Of a stretch of DNA of 64,000 nt, positions 44,652 through 54,474 are shown in pieces. The notes beneath the pieces were generated by a model that worked only from the letters and a program-made list of their open reading frames with translations, was not told the origin of the DNA and made no database searches. The stretch's first letter is position 1. Each line of letters begins with the position of its first letter. Position numbers and translations under genes: made by a program. This stretch comes from Arenibacter troitsensis (GTDB taxonomy: Bacteria; Bacteroidota; Bacteroidia; Flavobacteriales; Flavobacteriaceae), in the NCBI RefSeq assembly GCF_900177645.1, contig NZ_FXAO01000001.1, positions 124,001-188,000 on the forward strand, in the 5' to 3' direction.

Positions 44652-44808
44652 ATTCCTGGAACCTACTTTTGTATTTTAACAATATGTTGGAGTGCTATTT
44701 ATATAATGGTCTCCTTTGTTTTGTGGATTACCGGATGATTTGAATAAACTGGACTAGGAAAAAGCAACCCTTTCGAATCCTCTGCATCCTAAAAAATAAA
44801 AAGGTTTT

Positions 44809-45237
44809 ATGAAGTTATTTGCAGGCATAATATTGGTTTTACTAACGTTGAATTGTAGTGATAGCGATACGGATGATACATCCAATTGTACGGACGTATT
44901 TTGTACCGAAGAATTTAGGACCATTACAATTAGTGTCAAGGATAAGGATGGTGCGGCTGTGGCCTTGGACCACTATAAGGTAGTTGTTCTTTCTGATGGG
45001 GAAGATATTACCCTTAATGCTTCAAGTAGTGAATATGAATGGATGACAAAAAATGGCAGCTACCCATTGTTCAGTGATAAATACGTTACAAAATACCGCA
45101 ATAAGGAAATTGAAATTAATTTTCAGGGTTTTATTGATGACGAGCTATTGGTTGATTCGGATTATACTGTAGGTGCAGATTGCTGCCATGTTACACTTGT
45201 GGAAGGGGAAACAGATATTGTGATAGCCAATCCTTAA
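44809..45237 (+). CDS. Hypothetical lipoprotein
   Basis: A 142-residue protein with a signal ending LLTLNC (Cys16) and an acidic stretch after it (SDSDTDDTSNCTDVF). The rest looks like a compact beta-rich domain with three further Cys pairs (NCTDVFCTEE, DCCHVTL region reading ADCCHVT). No family recognised. Confidence 0.7.
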   Translation: MKLFAGIILVLLTLNCSDSDTDDTSNCTDVFCTEEFRTITISVKDKDGAAVALDHYKVVVLSDGEDITLNASSSEYEWMTKNGSYPLFSDKYVTKYRNKEIEINFQGFIDDELLVDSDYTVGADCCHVTLVEGETDIVIANP

Positions 45238-45404
45238 GTTGTGTAGGATGTGTATGTCTTGAGTATTTGGGGAATTAGAAGGGGAAATGTGTTATTCCTG
45301 GGTTATTTCGTCGAAAATAGGCCCAAGACAGGGAAATTATCGGAAAAGATGACTTAATTGCGCTTCCTTAAAAACCATTTCACATAAAATTTCGTAAATA
45401 GTAT

Positions 45405-45761
45405 ATGGTTGTAAATTTCCCCGACATTTCGGCACTTCTAAGGCATGCTAAGGGCCAAAGCCTCTATCAGAATCTAGTAGCACAATTGCAGAAAGATTTT
45501 GTGTTCGCCAATGTATTTATGGAATGGCCGGATGACATCTCCCCAAAGGATTTAAAGACCTTGGTACATGAGAAAGTATATTATTTGATCATGGAGAAAT
45601 TTACCGATTATTTAAATCTGCTTTACATTATAGATGTTCCCGAAAAAATGGTAAAAGCCATTGAGGCCACCGATGTAGTCGAAATTTCTGAACAGGTTAC
45701 TTTCGAAATACTAAAAAGGGAATGGCAAAAGGTGTGGTTTAGGAACGAGTACGGATCTTAG
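45405..45761 (+). CDS. Conserved hypothetical cytoplasmic protein
   Basis: A 118-residue, soluble, helical protein without signal or membrane segment (MVVNFPDISALLRHAKGQSL, LYIIDVPEKMVKAIEATD). Codon use and length suggest a real gene. I do not recognise a named domain. It is convergent with the next beta-barrel gene with one base between stops. Confidence 0.65.
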   Translation: MVVNFPDISALLRHAKGQSLYQNLVAQLQKDFVFANVFMEWPDDISPKDLKTLVHEKVYYLIMEKFTDYLNLLYIIDVPEKMVKAIEATDVVEISEQVTFEILKREWQKVWFRNEYGS

Positions 45762-45762
45762 A

Positions 45763-46293
45763 TCAGAAATATACCCTAACAAAGGGCATAAAGGCGTCTG
45801 CATAAATACTTTTTTGCTGGTCGTGCAAAACATTATAGCGTATGCCCACGGTTACATTCCTATTGCCGTAACCTATTCCCATAAACAAGGCTGGTGACCA
45901 ATAGCTTTCGTCCAGGTTGCCACCCTCAAGTTCAAGTTCCCGATATACCCTAAGCTGTTCCAGCTCGGCAGAAAGTTGTAGCGCGGGTATTGGATTGAAC
46001 AGGGAAAGTACACTGCCTCCATAAGCCGCTAATTTTGCATTCCGAAATTTAGCGTAGTTGAGATTAATTCCCAGGCCTACGCCGAATTGCGCTGTAGCTT
46101 GGTAAATTGCACTTGGAGAGATGGATGCATTAAAGGAATTGTTGCCAAAACCGAGGCCTAAATTGCCTCCAAAATATACCTGGTTCCAAAAATTGGAATT
46201 CCTTGGGGTTAGTTGCGAATAACTTAGGTTCCAAAATGCCGTGAAAAAAACACATAAAACCAAGCTTTTTTTTAAGGAATGGCAATTTATCAT
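45763..46293 (-). CDS. Small outer-membrane beta-barrel protein
   Basis: A 176-residue protein with a signal peptide (LVLCVFFTAFWNLSYSQ, to about residue 27) and barrel-like strands (YFGGNLGLGFGNNSFNASIS, VGLGINLNYAKF), ending VRVYF with terminal Phe. Homologues near sucA in flavobacteria sometimes carry the label alpha-ketoglutarate decarboxylase, which the sequence does not support. It is divergent from sucA. Confidence 0.72.
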   Translation of the reverse strand: MINCHSLKKSLVLCVFFTAFWNLSYSQLTPRNSNFWNQVYFGGNLGLGFGNNSFNASISPSAIYQATAQFGVGLGINLNYAKFRNAKLAAYGGSVLSLFNPIPALQLSAELEQLRVYRELELEGGNLDESYWSPALFMGIGYGNRNVTVGIRYNVLHDQQKSIYADAFMPFVRVYF

Positions 46294-46354
46294 AATTATT
46301 GTAATAATTTTCCATTATTCATGGCTAAGATAAGCTTAGATATGCTAAATGTTG

Positions 46355-46362
46355 TATTTTTG
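46355..46362 (+). promoter_or_regulatory. Candidate -7 element for sucA
   Basis: TATTTTTG fits TAnnTTTG and lies 35 bases before the chosen sucA ATG at 46398. Confidence 0.4.
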
Positions 46363-46397
46363 AATAAATTTTGTTCAAAAGACAGAGAGACTTTTTC

Positions 46398-49208
46398 ATG
46401 GATAAATATTCCTTTTTAAACGCTGCGCACACTTCTTATTTCGCAGCATTATACGATAAGTATTTAACAAATCCCGATAGTGTTGAACCTAGTTGGAGAG
46501 CTTTTTTTCAAGGATTCGATTTCGGTATGGAAAGTTCCGTAGACGGGATGATCGATGAATTGCAGACGGCACCTTTATCCGTTGCTGGGGGTCAGGAAGT
46601 TGAGGTTCCCGAGAAGCTTCAGAAGGAGTTTCAGGTAGTCCGCCTCATAGATGGATACAGGACAAGAGGGCATTTGTTTACCAAAACAAACCCGGTTAGG
46701 GAAAGAAGACAGTATTTTCCCACTTTGGAAATTGGAAATTTTGGACTTGCTCCAAGCGATTTGGATACTACATTTACCGCAGGGGAAATTCTGGGGATTG
46801 GTCCCAGTACCTTACGTCAAATCATTGAACACCTAACAAGTATCTATTGCGATGCCATTGGTGTGGAATATATGTATATCAGAAACCCGGAGCGGGTGGA
46901 ATGGATCCAAAATTGGTTGAATGTCAATGACAATCATCCGAAATACGATTCCGATAGAAAAAAGCATATTCTTAAAAAATTAAATGAAGCGGTTTCCTTT
47001 GAAGGCTTCCTGCATACCAAATATGTAGGGCAAAAGAGGTTTTCCTTGGAAGGAAATGAATCCTTGATTCCTGCCTTGGATGCGGTAGTGGAAAAGGCTG
47101 CCGAAATGGGCGTTGAGCAATTTGTTATGGGTATGGCCCATAGGGGGCGCTTGAATGTTCTTACCAATATCTTTGGAAAGAAGGCAAAGGATATCTTTAG
47201 CGAGTTTGACGGTAAGGATTATGAACAGGAAATTTTTGATGGGGATGTGAAATACCATTTGGGTTGGACCTCTGAGCGAAAAGCCCAAAATGGAAAGAAA
47301 ATTATTATGAACATCGCGCCAAATCCTTCCCACTTGGAAACAGTTGGTGCCGTTGTTGAGGGTATTGCAAGGGCAAAACAGGATGCTCGGTATAAGGACG
47401 ATTTTTCTAAAGTGCTGCCCATTGTAGTTCACGGGGACGCTGCCATTGCAGGGCAGGGATTGGTATACGAAGTGGTGCAAATGGCAAATTTGGATGGATA
47501 TAAAACCAATGGTACCATTCATATTGTGGTGAATAATCAAATTGGGTTTACGACCAATTATTTGGATGCCCGTAGTTCTACTTATTGTACGGATGTGGCC
47601 AAGGTAACCTTGAGTCCGGTGCTGCATGTAAATTCCGATGATCCCGAGGCGGTTGTGCATGCCTCCCTTTTTGCTTTGGAATTCCGTATGCGTTTTCAAA
47701 GGGATGTATTTCTGGACCTTTTGGGGTATAGGAAATATGGGCACAACGAAGGTGATGAACCGCGTTTTACCCAGCCAAAACTTTACAAAGCTATTGCCAA
47801 GCATAAAAATTCGAGGGATATCTATGCTGCAGCATTAATTAATGAAGGTATTATTGGGGATGGTTTTGTGCAAGAATTGGAAGAGCAATATAAGGCTTCC
47901 TTGGAAGAGGAACTGGAAGATTCCAGAAAAGAGGATAAGACCGTAATTACCCCGTTTATGGCCGATGAATGGAGCGGGTATACCCATGTACGGGAATGGG
48001 AGATGATGGATCCGGTAGATACTAAATACGATAAAAAGAAGCTTACGGACATAGCCAAGGTATTGACCGAGTTACCCGAGAATAAGAAGTTTTTGCGTAA
48101 AGTTGAGAAATTGGTGAACGACCGTAAGGCTATGTTTTTTGAAAATGATGCCTTGGATTGGGCCATGGGCGAACTTTTGGCCTATGGTACACTTTTGGAA
48201 GAAGGTTACGGAGTGCGTATGTCCGGGCAGGATGTTGAAAGGGGTACTTTTTCGCATCGTCATGCGGTTATGAAAGTGGAAGAAAGTGAGGAAGAGGTAA
48301 TGCTTTTGAACCATATTTCGGATAAGCAAGGGACTTTTCAAATATATAACTCACTATTGTCTGAGTATGGTGTGGTTGGCTTTGACTATGGGTATGCCAT
48401 GGCGAGTCCCAATACCTTAACGATTTGGGAGGCCCAATTTGGGGATTTTAGTAATGGTGCCCAAATCATGATAGATCAGTACATATCCGCAGCGGAGGAC
48501 AAATGGAAATTGCAGAATGGTCTGGTAATGTTGTTGCCGCACGGATACGAAGGCCAGGGTGCAGAACATTCCTCTGCCCGCATGGAGCGCTATTTGCAAT
48601 TATGCGCAAGGGATAATATGTATATTGCCGATGTTACTACCCCTGCAAATATGTTTCATTTGTTGAGAAGACAAATGAAGGTAAATTTCAGAAAGCCCTT
48701 GATAGTATTTACGCCAAAAAGTTTGTTGAGGCACCCTAAGGCCGTGTCTACGGTTGAAGAGTTGGCAAACGGGGAATTCCAAATGGTAATTGATGATGCT
48801 ACCGCTGAGGTGTCCAAAATTAAGAGTTTGGTATTCTGTACCGGGAAATTCTATTACGATCTTCTGGCCTATAGGGAAGAAAATAATAGGGATGACGTAG
48901 CTTTGGTTAGGGTGGAGCAATTATTTCCAGTGCCAACAGAGCAATTGAAGTCGATAATGGAGAAATATAAAAATGCCGAGGATAAGGTATGGGCACAGGA
49001 AGAACCTAGGAATATGGGTGCTTGGGGGCATTTGACCATGCACTTTAGCGAGGCCCATAAACTAAGGGTGGCCTCAAGAAGATTTTACGCTTCCCCGGCT
49101 GCCGGTAGTGCTGTGCGATCCAAGCGTCGTCATCAGCAGGTAATTGACTATGTTTTTGATGTAAGCAAGAATAACATGGGTAGAAACCCTGAAGCTAAAG
49201 ATAAATAA
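46398..49208 (+). CDS. sucA: 2-oxoglutarate dehydrogenase E1 (ThDP-dependent decarboxylase)
   Basis: A 936-residue E1 subunit of the TCA-cycle 2-oxoglutarate dehydrogenase complex, of normal length. The N-terminal E2-binding segment (MDKYSFLNAAHTSYFAALYD), YRTRGHLFTKTNPV, VMGMAHRGRLNVL, IAPNPSHLE and VHGDAAIAGQG (ThDP/Mg site) and the C-terminal GAWGHL are all present. The ATG at 46398 is used; the frame runs nine codons further to a TTG. sucB follows 113 bases later. Confidence 0.96.
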   Translation: MDKYSFLNAAHTSYFAALYDKYLTNPDSVEPSWRAFFQGFDFGMESSVDGMIDELQTAPLSVAGGQEVEVPEKLQKEFQVVRLIDGYRTRGHLFTKTNPVRERRQYFPTLEIGNFGLAPSDLDTTFTAGEILGIGPSTLRQIIEHLTSIYCDAIGVEYMYIRNPERVEWIQNWLNVNDNHPKYDSDRKKHILKKLNEAVSFEGFLHTKYVGQKRFSLEGNESLIPALDAVVEKAAEMGVEQFVMGMAHRGRLNVLTNIFGKKAKDIFSEFDGKDYEQEIFDGDVKYHLGWTSERKAQNGKKIIMNIAPNPSHLETVGAVVEGIARAKQDARYKDDFSKVLPIVVHGDAAIAGQGLVYEVVQMANLDGYKTNGTIHIVVNNQIGFTTNYLDARSSTYCTDVAKVTLSPVLHVNSDDPEAVVHASLFALEFRMRFQRDVFLDLLGYRKYGHNEGDEPRFTQPKLYKAIAKHKNSRDIYAAALINEGIIGDGFVQELEEQYKASLEEELEDSRKEDKTVITPFMADEWSGYTHVREWEMMDPVDTKYDKKKLTDIAKVLTELPENKKFLRKVEKLVNDRKAMFFENDALDWAMGELLAYGTLLEEGYGVRMSGQDVERGTFSHRHAVMKVEESEEEVMLLNHISDKQGTFQIYNSLLSEYGVVGFDYGYAMASPNTLTIWEAQFGDFSNGAQIMIDQYISAAEDKWKLQNGLVMLLPHGYEGQGAEHSSARMERYLQLCARDNMYIADVTTPANMFHLLRRQMKVNFRKPLIVFTPKSLLRHPKAVSTVEELANGEFQMVIDDATAEVSKIKSLVFCTGKFYYDLLAYREENNRDDVALVRVEQLFPVPTEQLKSIMEKYKNAEDKVWAQEEPRNMGAWGHLTMHFSEAHKLRVASRRFYASPAAGSAVRSKRRHQQVIDYVFDVSKNNMGRNPEAKDK

Positions 49209-49321
49209 TGTACCCTTCCTGAGCATTGATGATTGTATGTACTTAAAGGTTCAGGATTATTGATTTGGAAAGATAAAAATAGAAACGAGTTTAGGCAAAA
49301 CACAAATTAAAATTATAAAAC

Positions 49322-50545
49322 ATGATTTTAGAAATGAAAGTCCCTTCTCCTGGGGAGTCCATTACAGAAGTAGAGATAGCGGAATGGTTGGTAAGTGATG
49401 GAGATTACGTGGAGAAAGATCAAGCAATAGCGGAAGTAGATTCGGATAAGGCCACCTTGGAGTTGCCAGCGGAGGAAAGTGGAATTATTACCCTTAAGGC
49501 AGAAGTGGGAGATGCTGTTGCCGTAGGTGCGGTAGTATGTTTAATAGACACTAGCGCTTCCAAGCCTGATGGGGCTGCCAAGAGTGAAGAAAAACCGGTG
49601 GAAAAGAAACCGGAAGTAAAAGAAGTGGCTGAGCAGAAGACCGAGGTGAAACCAGAGAAGACCTCCTATGCGTCGGGGTCGGCTTCACCTGCAGCCAAGA
49701 AAATACTTGCCGAAAAGGATTTGGATGCCTCAACCATAAAAGGCACCGGAAAGGACGGGCGTATTACTAAGGAAGATGCTGTTAAGGCGGTTCCTTCAAT
49801 GGGTACTCCTAAAGGAGGCTCCAGAGGAGAAAGTAGAACCAAATTGTCTATGTTGCGCCGTAAGGTTGCCGAGCGTTTGGTAGCTGCTAAGAACGAGACG
49901 GCCATGTTGACCACTTTTAACGAAGTGGATATGTCGGCTATCTTTGCGCTTAGGAATCAATATAAGGAAGACTTCAAGAACAAGCATAACGTTGGTTTAG
50001 GGTTTATGTCCTTTTTTACAAAGGCCGTCATTAGGGCGCTGCAAATGTACCCTTCCGTAAACTCTATGATAGATGGGAAGGAAATGATTTCATATGATTT
50101 CTGCGATATCAGTATAGCCGTTTCCGGGCCAAAAGGGCTTATGGTGCCTGTTATACGTAACGCAGAAAATCTAAGCTTTAGAGGTGTGGAGTCCGAAGTA
50201 AAAAGATTGGCCATTAGGGCCCGTGAAGGTGAGATTACAGTCGATGAAATGACCGGGGGTACGTTTACCATTACCAATGGTGGGGTGTTTGGATCTATGT
50301 TGTCCACACCCATTATCAACCCTCCACAAAGTGCAATCCTAGGAATGCACAATATAGTAGAAAGGCCTATTGCCCGCGATGGGGCCATAGCCATTGCACC
50401 TATTATGTATGTTGCCCTGTCTTATGATCACCGTATTATTGACGGTCGTGAGTCTGTAGGCTTCTTGGTGGCGGTTAAGGAAGCTTTGGAGAGCCCTGAA
50501 GAGTTGTTGATGGATAACAACGTTAAAAAGGCATTGGAGCTTTAA
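49322..50545 (+). CDS. sucB: Dihydrolipoyllysine succinyltransferase (2-oxoglutarate dehydrogenase E2)
   Basis: A 407-residue E2 core subunit. One lipoyl domain with attachment Lys43 (VDSDKATLEL), a Pro/Glu/Lys-rich linker, the E3-binding domain (SPAAKKILAEKDLDASTIKG) and the catalytic domain ending SYDHRIIDGRESVGF with the active-site His and Asp. It transfers succinyl groups to CoA. Pairing with sucA supports the 2-oxoglutarate rather than the pyruvate complex. Confidence 0.96.
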   Translation: MILEMKVPSPGESITEVEIAEWLVSDGDYVEKDQAIAEVDSDKATLELPAEESGIITLKAEVGDAVAVGAVVCLIDTSASKPDGAAKSEEKPVEKKPEVKEVAEQKTEVKPEKTSYASGSASPAAKKILAEKDLDASTIKGTGKDGRITKEDAVKAVPSMGTPKGGSRGESRTKLSMLRRKVAERLVAAKNETAMLTTFNEVDMSAIFALRNQYKEDFKNKHNVGLGFMSFFTKAVIRALQMYPSVNSMIDGKEMISYDFCDISIAVSGPKGLMVPVIRNAENLSFRGVESEVKRLAIRAREGEITVDEMTGGTFTITNGGVFGSMLSTPIINPPQSAILGMHNIVERPIARDGAIAIAPIMYVALSYDHRIIDGRESVGFLVAVKEALESPEELLMDNNVKKALEL

Positions 50546-50621
50546 TATAATATATTGTACTTGGGGAAAGACCCTTTACTTAATACTATGGACCTGTTGG
50601 GATTTTAAAACCTGGCAGGTC

Positions 50622-51062
50622 TTATTGTTTAAGGTAAAGACGGGTTTTTTGATAGTCAATGATGGCCCTTCCTTTTTTTAGTATATCGGCCCCTATTATG
50701 CCATCAACGGGCATAGCCTGGTGGGAGGTCAGGGCCTGGTTAACGTGGACAAGGTCGAACAGGACAATTTTCTGTTTCTTTTTTAACCATTTTCCTATTT
50801 CTATAACGTTTTTGGTAGATAGTTTGGTGAGCATTTCGGTGGCTCCTGCTCCTGCCGCCTTTATTTTGGAATCTTTGGAATTTAATTTGAAGAATTCAAT
50901 TTTGTCCAGCCCAATACAGGTGTTGGACGCCCCGGTATCCAATATAAACCTGCCTTTAATCCCATTGATGGTGGCCGTTACTTCAAAATGATTTGTAGCC
51001 GTAAGGACCAAAGGTATGGCAATATATTTTTTTTTATGTAGAAAAACTTTAAGGCTGGGCAT
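50622..51062 (-). CDS. Retropepsin-like aspartic protease
   Basis: A 146-residue single-domain protein with one DTGA catalytic motif (FILDTGASN, Asp42) and a second conserved half (VDGIIGADILKKGRAIIDY). Retropepsin-like proteases work as homodimers. No signal peptide is clear, so a cytoplasmic location is likely. The ATG at 51062 (MPSLKVFLHKK) is used because the longer frame overlaps the divergent tatD gene. Substrate unknown. Confidence 0.82.
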   Translation of the reverse strand: MPSLKVFLHKKKYIAIPLVLTATNHFEVTATINGIKGRFILDTGASNTCIGLDKIEFFKLNSKDSKIKAAGAGATEMLTKLSTKNVIEIGKWLKKKQKIVLFDLVHVNQALTSHQAMPVDGIIGADILKKGRAIIDYQKTRLYLKQ

Positions 51063-51101
51063 ATGTACTTTTTTTGTCAAAGATAATCCTATTTTTGTTC
51101 T

Positions 51102-51869
51102 ATGATATTGACAGATACACATACCCATTTATATAGTGAGGCTTTTGATAGTGATCGAAGTTCGGTCATAGAGAGGGCGATGGAACTAGGGGTTGAGCGT
51201 TTTTTTATTCCCGCAATAGATTCATCCTATACCAATGCGATGCTCGATTTGGAAAAATCCTACCCTGAGAATATCTTTCTTATGGCCGGGCTGCATCCAA
51301 CACATGTAAAGGAAGATTACAGAGAGGAGTTGGCCCATGTTGAGGAAATGTTGGCGTCCAGGAAATTTTACGCAGTGGGGGAGACTGGCATCGATCTGTA
51401 TTGGGATAAAACTTTTCTAAAGGAGCAGCAGATTGCCTTTAAGCAGCAAATACAGTGGGCAAAAAAGTATGCTTATCCCATAGTTATTCATTGTAGGGAG
51501 GGATTTGATGAAATATTCCAAATCCTAGAAGAGGAAAAGGGCGATGGACTTTTTGGAGTTTTTCATTGTTTTACCGGTACTTTGGAGCAGGCACAAAAAG
51601 CAATTTCCTATAATATGAAATTGGGTATAGGTGGGGTGGTTACCTTTAAAAACGGTAAAATAGATACGTTTCTAAGGGAAATTGACCTGAAACATGTGGT
51701 TTTGGAAACAGATTCGCCTTATTTGGCCCCTGTTCCTTACCGTGGAAAACGGAACGAAAGCGCTTATTTGGTCAACGTTTTGGAAAAAATGGCCCAAATA
51801 TATGCTATGGAAAAGGAAGAAGTTGCGGCGATTACAACGGCTAATTCCCGACAGGTTTTTGGAATATAA
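51102..51869 (+). CDS. TatD-family metal-dependent DNase
   Basis: A 255-residue TIM-barrel hydrolase. Metal ligands include DTHTHLYSEAF (His7, His9), GETGIDLYWDK, VIHCREGFDE, VFHCFTGT and ETDSPYLAP, all in their usual order. Family members (TatD/YcfH) are 3'-5' DNases or D-aminoacyl-tRNA-like hydrolases active in DNA repair. A TATTTTTG box at 51090-51097 may be its -7 element, but it sits only five bases before the ATG. Asparaginase follows 91 bases later. Confidence 0.93.
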   Translation: MILTDTHTHLYSEAFDSDRSSVIERAMELGVERFFIPAIDSSYTNAMLDLEKSYPENIFLMAGLHPTHVKEDYREELAHVEEMLASRKFYAVGETGIDLYWDKTFLKEQQIAFKQQIQWAKKYAYPIVIHCREGFDEIFQILEEEKGDGLFGVFHCFTGTLEQAQKAISYNMKLGIGGVVTFKNGKIDTFLREIDLKHVVLETDSPYLAPVPYRGKRNESAYLVNVLEKMAQIYAMEKEEVAAITTANSRQVFGI

Positions 51870-51960
51870 ATGGGTATTTTAGCTAGTTAGCTTTAGGGAA
51901 AAGCCATAAAATTAGGCCTGTAGCCCACTGCAAATTTTTAACCCCTAACAATTATTAAGA

Positions 51961-53007
51961 TTGAAAAATAGAGATTCTACATTTGGTAAGACCAAAATTC
52001 TTCTCATATATACTGGAGGTACCATAGGTATGGTCAAGGATTATGATACGGGGGCACTGAAGGCTTTTAATTTTAATAAATTGATCAAAAATATTCCAGA
52101 GCTCGGTCAATTGGATTGTAGCATAGACAGTATTTCCTTTGATACGCCCATAGATTCGTCCAATATGAATGTTGGTCACTGGGTTAATATTGCCACCATT
52201 ATAGAAGATCATTATGATTCCCATGATGGTTTTGTGGTGCTGCACGGTAGTGACACTATGAGCTATACTTCATCAGCTTTGAGCTATATGTTGGAGAATC
52301 TTCGAAAACCAGTGATTTTTACGGGTTCCCAATTACCAATTGGGGATTTAAGGACGGATGCCAAGGAAAATTTGATTACCTCCATACAGATAGCGGCCTT
52401 GCGGGAAGATAATATGCCGGTAGTTCAAGAGGTTGGACTGTATTTTGAATATAAATTGTACAGAGCAAACAGAACAACCAAGATTAATGCGGAGCATTTT
52501 GAAGCTTTTGCCTCTTTAAATTATCCGGCCTTAATAGAATCCGGGGTGCATTTAAAGGTGAATAGGGAGTATTTGTTTCGGGTAAATTCAACCAAAAGGC
52601 TAAAAGTTCATAAGGTAATGGATCAAAACGTAGTTATTTTAAAATTATTTCCAGGTTTTAACCAAACAGTCTTGCATAGCATCTTAAATTCCCCTAACTT
52701 AAAAGCTGTGGTCCTTGAAACATATGGCTCTGGGAACGCTCCTACCGATGAATGGTTCACTTCGGAGTTAAAAAAAGCTATGGAGAGAGAAATTTTTATC
52801 ATCAATGTAACACAATGTTCTGGGGGAAGTGTTCTTATGGGACGCTATGAAACAAGCAAGCATCTTGAAAAATTGCAAATTATTAACGGTAAGGATATTA
52901 CAACCGAAGCGGCAATTACCAAGTTAATGTATTTACTTGGAAATAATATTTCCCCTAAGTTGTTCAAAACCATATATGAAACATCTCTCAGGGGCGAAAT
53001 GCAATAA
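51961..53007 (+). CDS. ansA: Type I (cytoplasmic) L-asparaginase
   Basis: A 348-residue enzyme converting asparagine to aspartate and ammonia. Both catalytic threonine motifs are present: IYTGGTIGMV (Thr21) and LHGSDTMSYTS (Asp98, Thr99 region). No signal peptide, so cytoplasmic. The start is a TTG at 51961: an in-frame TAA lies 12 bases upstream and the first internal ATG falls inside the catalytic motif, so no ATG start is possible. Confidence 0.92.
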   Translation: MKNRDSTFGKTKILLIYTGGTIGMVKDYDTGALKAFNFNKLIKNIPELGQLDCSIDSISFDTPIDSSNMNVGHWVNIATIIEDHYDSHDGFVVLHGSDTMSYTSSALSYMLENLRKPVIFTGSQLPIGDLRTDAKENLITSIQIAALREDNMPVVQEVGLYFEYKLYRANRTTKINAEHFEAFASLNYPALIESGVHLKVNREYLFRVNSTKRLKVHKVMDQNVVILKLFPGFNQTVLHSILNSPNLKAVVLETYGSGNAPTDEWFTSELKKAMEREIFIINVTQCSGGSVLMGRYETSKHLEKLQIINGKDITTEAAITKLMYLLGNNISPKLFKTIYETSLRGEMQ

Positions 53008-53073
53008 AAATAACAGTCTAAATTTCTTTAACTAATATTTTTTTTGTTATTTGGCTGCCCAATAACTATAACT

Positions 53074-53161
53074 AGAGAGGTGGCCGAGTGGTCGAAGGCG
53101 CACGCCTGGAAAGTGTGTATACCCCACAAGGGTATCGAGGGTTCGAATCCCTTCCTCTCTG
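53074..53161 (+). tRNA. tRNA-Ser (anticodon GGA)
   Basis: Acceptor AGAGAGG (53074-53080) pairs with CCTCTCT (53154-53160), discriminator G53161. The anticodon loop CTGGAAA carries GGA. A long variable arm (TATACCCCACAAGGGTAT) and the T-loop GTTCGAATC are present, as expected for a class II serine tRNA. Confidence 0.95.
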
Positions 53162-53240
53162 CTGTTAAGTTTTAATTTTTATATTGCGAATTTTTTTTAT
53201 CTTTAACCCTATTAACTAACTAAATTTAAGTTTCAAAGAA

Positions 53241-53990
53241 ATGAAAAGATTATTCTCTATCCTGGCTACAGCTGGGTTATTTGTGGCAGGTACAAATACA
53301 GTAAGCGCAAAAGTTGTTGCAGCAGCAGCCATTTTGCAAGATGCGGCTCCAGCAGCGGAAAAAGGTTTCACTCAAGTGCTAAAGGAGCAATTTATTCAGG
53401 GTGGTGCCGGATTTATGGGTATTGTTCTTTTGTGTTTAATTCTTGGTCTGGCCGTAGCTATTGAAAGGATTATTTATTTAAACCTTGCTACTACCAACAC
53501 TGCAAAACTAAAGCAACAAGTAGAAGATGCTTTGGCTTCGGGTGGTATTGAAGCTGCCAAAGAGGTATGTAGAAATACAAAAGGTCCTGTTGCTTCCATC
53601 TACTACCAAGGATTGGAAAGAGCTGGAGATAGTATAGAATCTGCCGAAAAAGCGGTTGTAGCCTACGGAGGTGTACAAATGGGTCAATTGGAGAAGAACG
53701 TTTCTTGGTTGTCTTTATTTATCGCTGTAGCTCCAATGCTTGGGTTCATGGGTACGGTAATCGGTATGATTCAGGCCTTCCAGAAAATTGCAGCGGTTGG
53801 TAACTTGAGTGCATCCCTTATTGCAGGTGATATTCAGGTGGCGTTATTGACTACGGTATTCGGTCTTATTACTGCGATTATCCTTCAAATTTTCTACAAT
53901 TATATCATTGCAAAGATTGACAGTATTGTAAATGATATGGAAGATTCATCAATCACTTTGATTGATATGTTGGCAGATCACAAAAAATAA
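53241..53990 (+). CDS. exbB: MotA/TolQ/ExbB proton-channel protein
   Basis: A 249-residue inner-membrane protein with an N-terminal export-like segment and three channel helices (GIVLLCLILGLAVAIERIIY, WLSLFIAVAPMLGFMGTVIG, LLTTVFGLITAIILQIFYNY). It forms the pentameric proton channel that energises TonB, and so powers SusC-type importers. It starts an operon with a membrane protein and two ExbD genes, an arrangement typical of Bacteroidota. Confidence 0.93.
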   Translation: MKRLFSILATAGLFVAGTNTVSAKVVAAAAILQDAAPAAEKGFTQVLKEQFIQGGAGFMGIVLLCLILGLAVAIERIIYLNLATTNTAKLKQQVEDALASGGIEAAKEVCRNTKGPVASIYYQGLERAGDSIESAEKAVVAYGGVQMGQLEKNVSWLSLFIAVAPMLGFMGTVIGMIQAFQKIAAVGNLSASLIAGDIQVALLTTVFGLITAIILQIFYNYIIAKIDSIVNDMEDSSITLIDMLADHKK

Positions 53991-54016
53991 GTCGGACACT
54001 AAATACTTAAAGTATC

Positions 54017-54460
54017 ATGCATAAAATAGTTAAAATAATATTAGTTGTACTCGGAGTGATTGGGGCCATACTGTGGTTTCAGCTTCCTAGTGCAGACGTT
54101 CCCGCAACGGAAGCCATAAATAATGGGTCTATGAACTTCATGTTCATCATCACCTATTTATTGTTGGGGATTGCGATAGCGGCCTCGGTTCTTTTTGGAT
54201 TAGTGAACTTGTTTACCTCCAAAGGAGCCTTAAAGAAAACCTTATTTGGTGTAGGGGGTCTTTTGGTAGTTGTTGTTATCTCTTACGCCCTAGCAACTGG
54301 AACAGATGTTAGTTTGGAAGAAATGGCCAAAAAAGGAGTTCCTACTACGGAGAGCACAGTGAAAACCATAGGTATGGGATTGAATGTATTTTTTATCCTT
54401 ACCATTATTGCCGTGGGAGCCATGTTGTGGTCTGGAGTTAAGAAAATGATTAGTAAATAA
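54017..54460 (+). CDS. Conserved membrane protein of the exbB-exbD operon
   Basis: A 147-residue protein with about four helices (IVKIILVVLGVIGAILWF, FMFIITYLLLGIAIAASVLF, FGVGGLLVVVVISYALATG, GLNVFFILTIIAVGAMLW). It sits 26 bases after exbB and 14 bases before exbD, so it probably assists or modifies the channel complex. No named family recognised. Confidence 0.75.
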   Translation: MHKIVKIILVVLGVIGAILWFQLPSADVPATEAINNGSMNFMFIITYLLLGIAIAASVLFGLVNLFTSKGALKKTLFGVGGLLVVVVISYALATGTDVSLEEMAKKGVPTTESTVKTIGMGLNVFFILTIIAVGAMLWSGVKKMISK

Positions 54461-54474
54461 TAAAATAAAATATT

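Noticed and set aside
45763..46293. Label alpha-ketoglutarate decarboxylase for the gene beside sucA
   Set aside because: The sequence is a secreted beta-barrel without any ThDP-binding or decarboxylase feature; the label likely spread by proximity to sucA.
46980..47804. Minus-strand frame of 274 residues inside sucA
   Set aside because: sucA is complete and conserved over this range; the antisense frame has no recognisable domain or start context.
50591..50621. Terminator between sucB and the retropepsin gene
   Set aside because: GACCTG/CAGGTC pair only six bases around a long loop, with no convincing T run on either strand.
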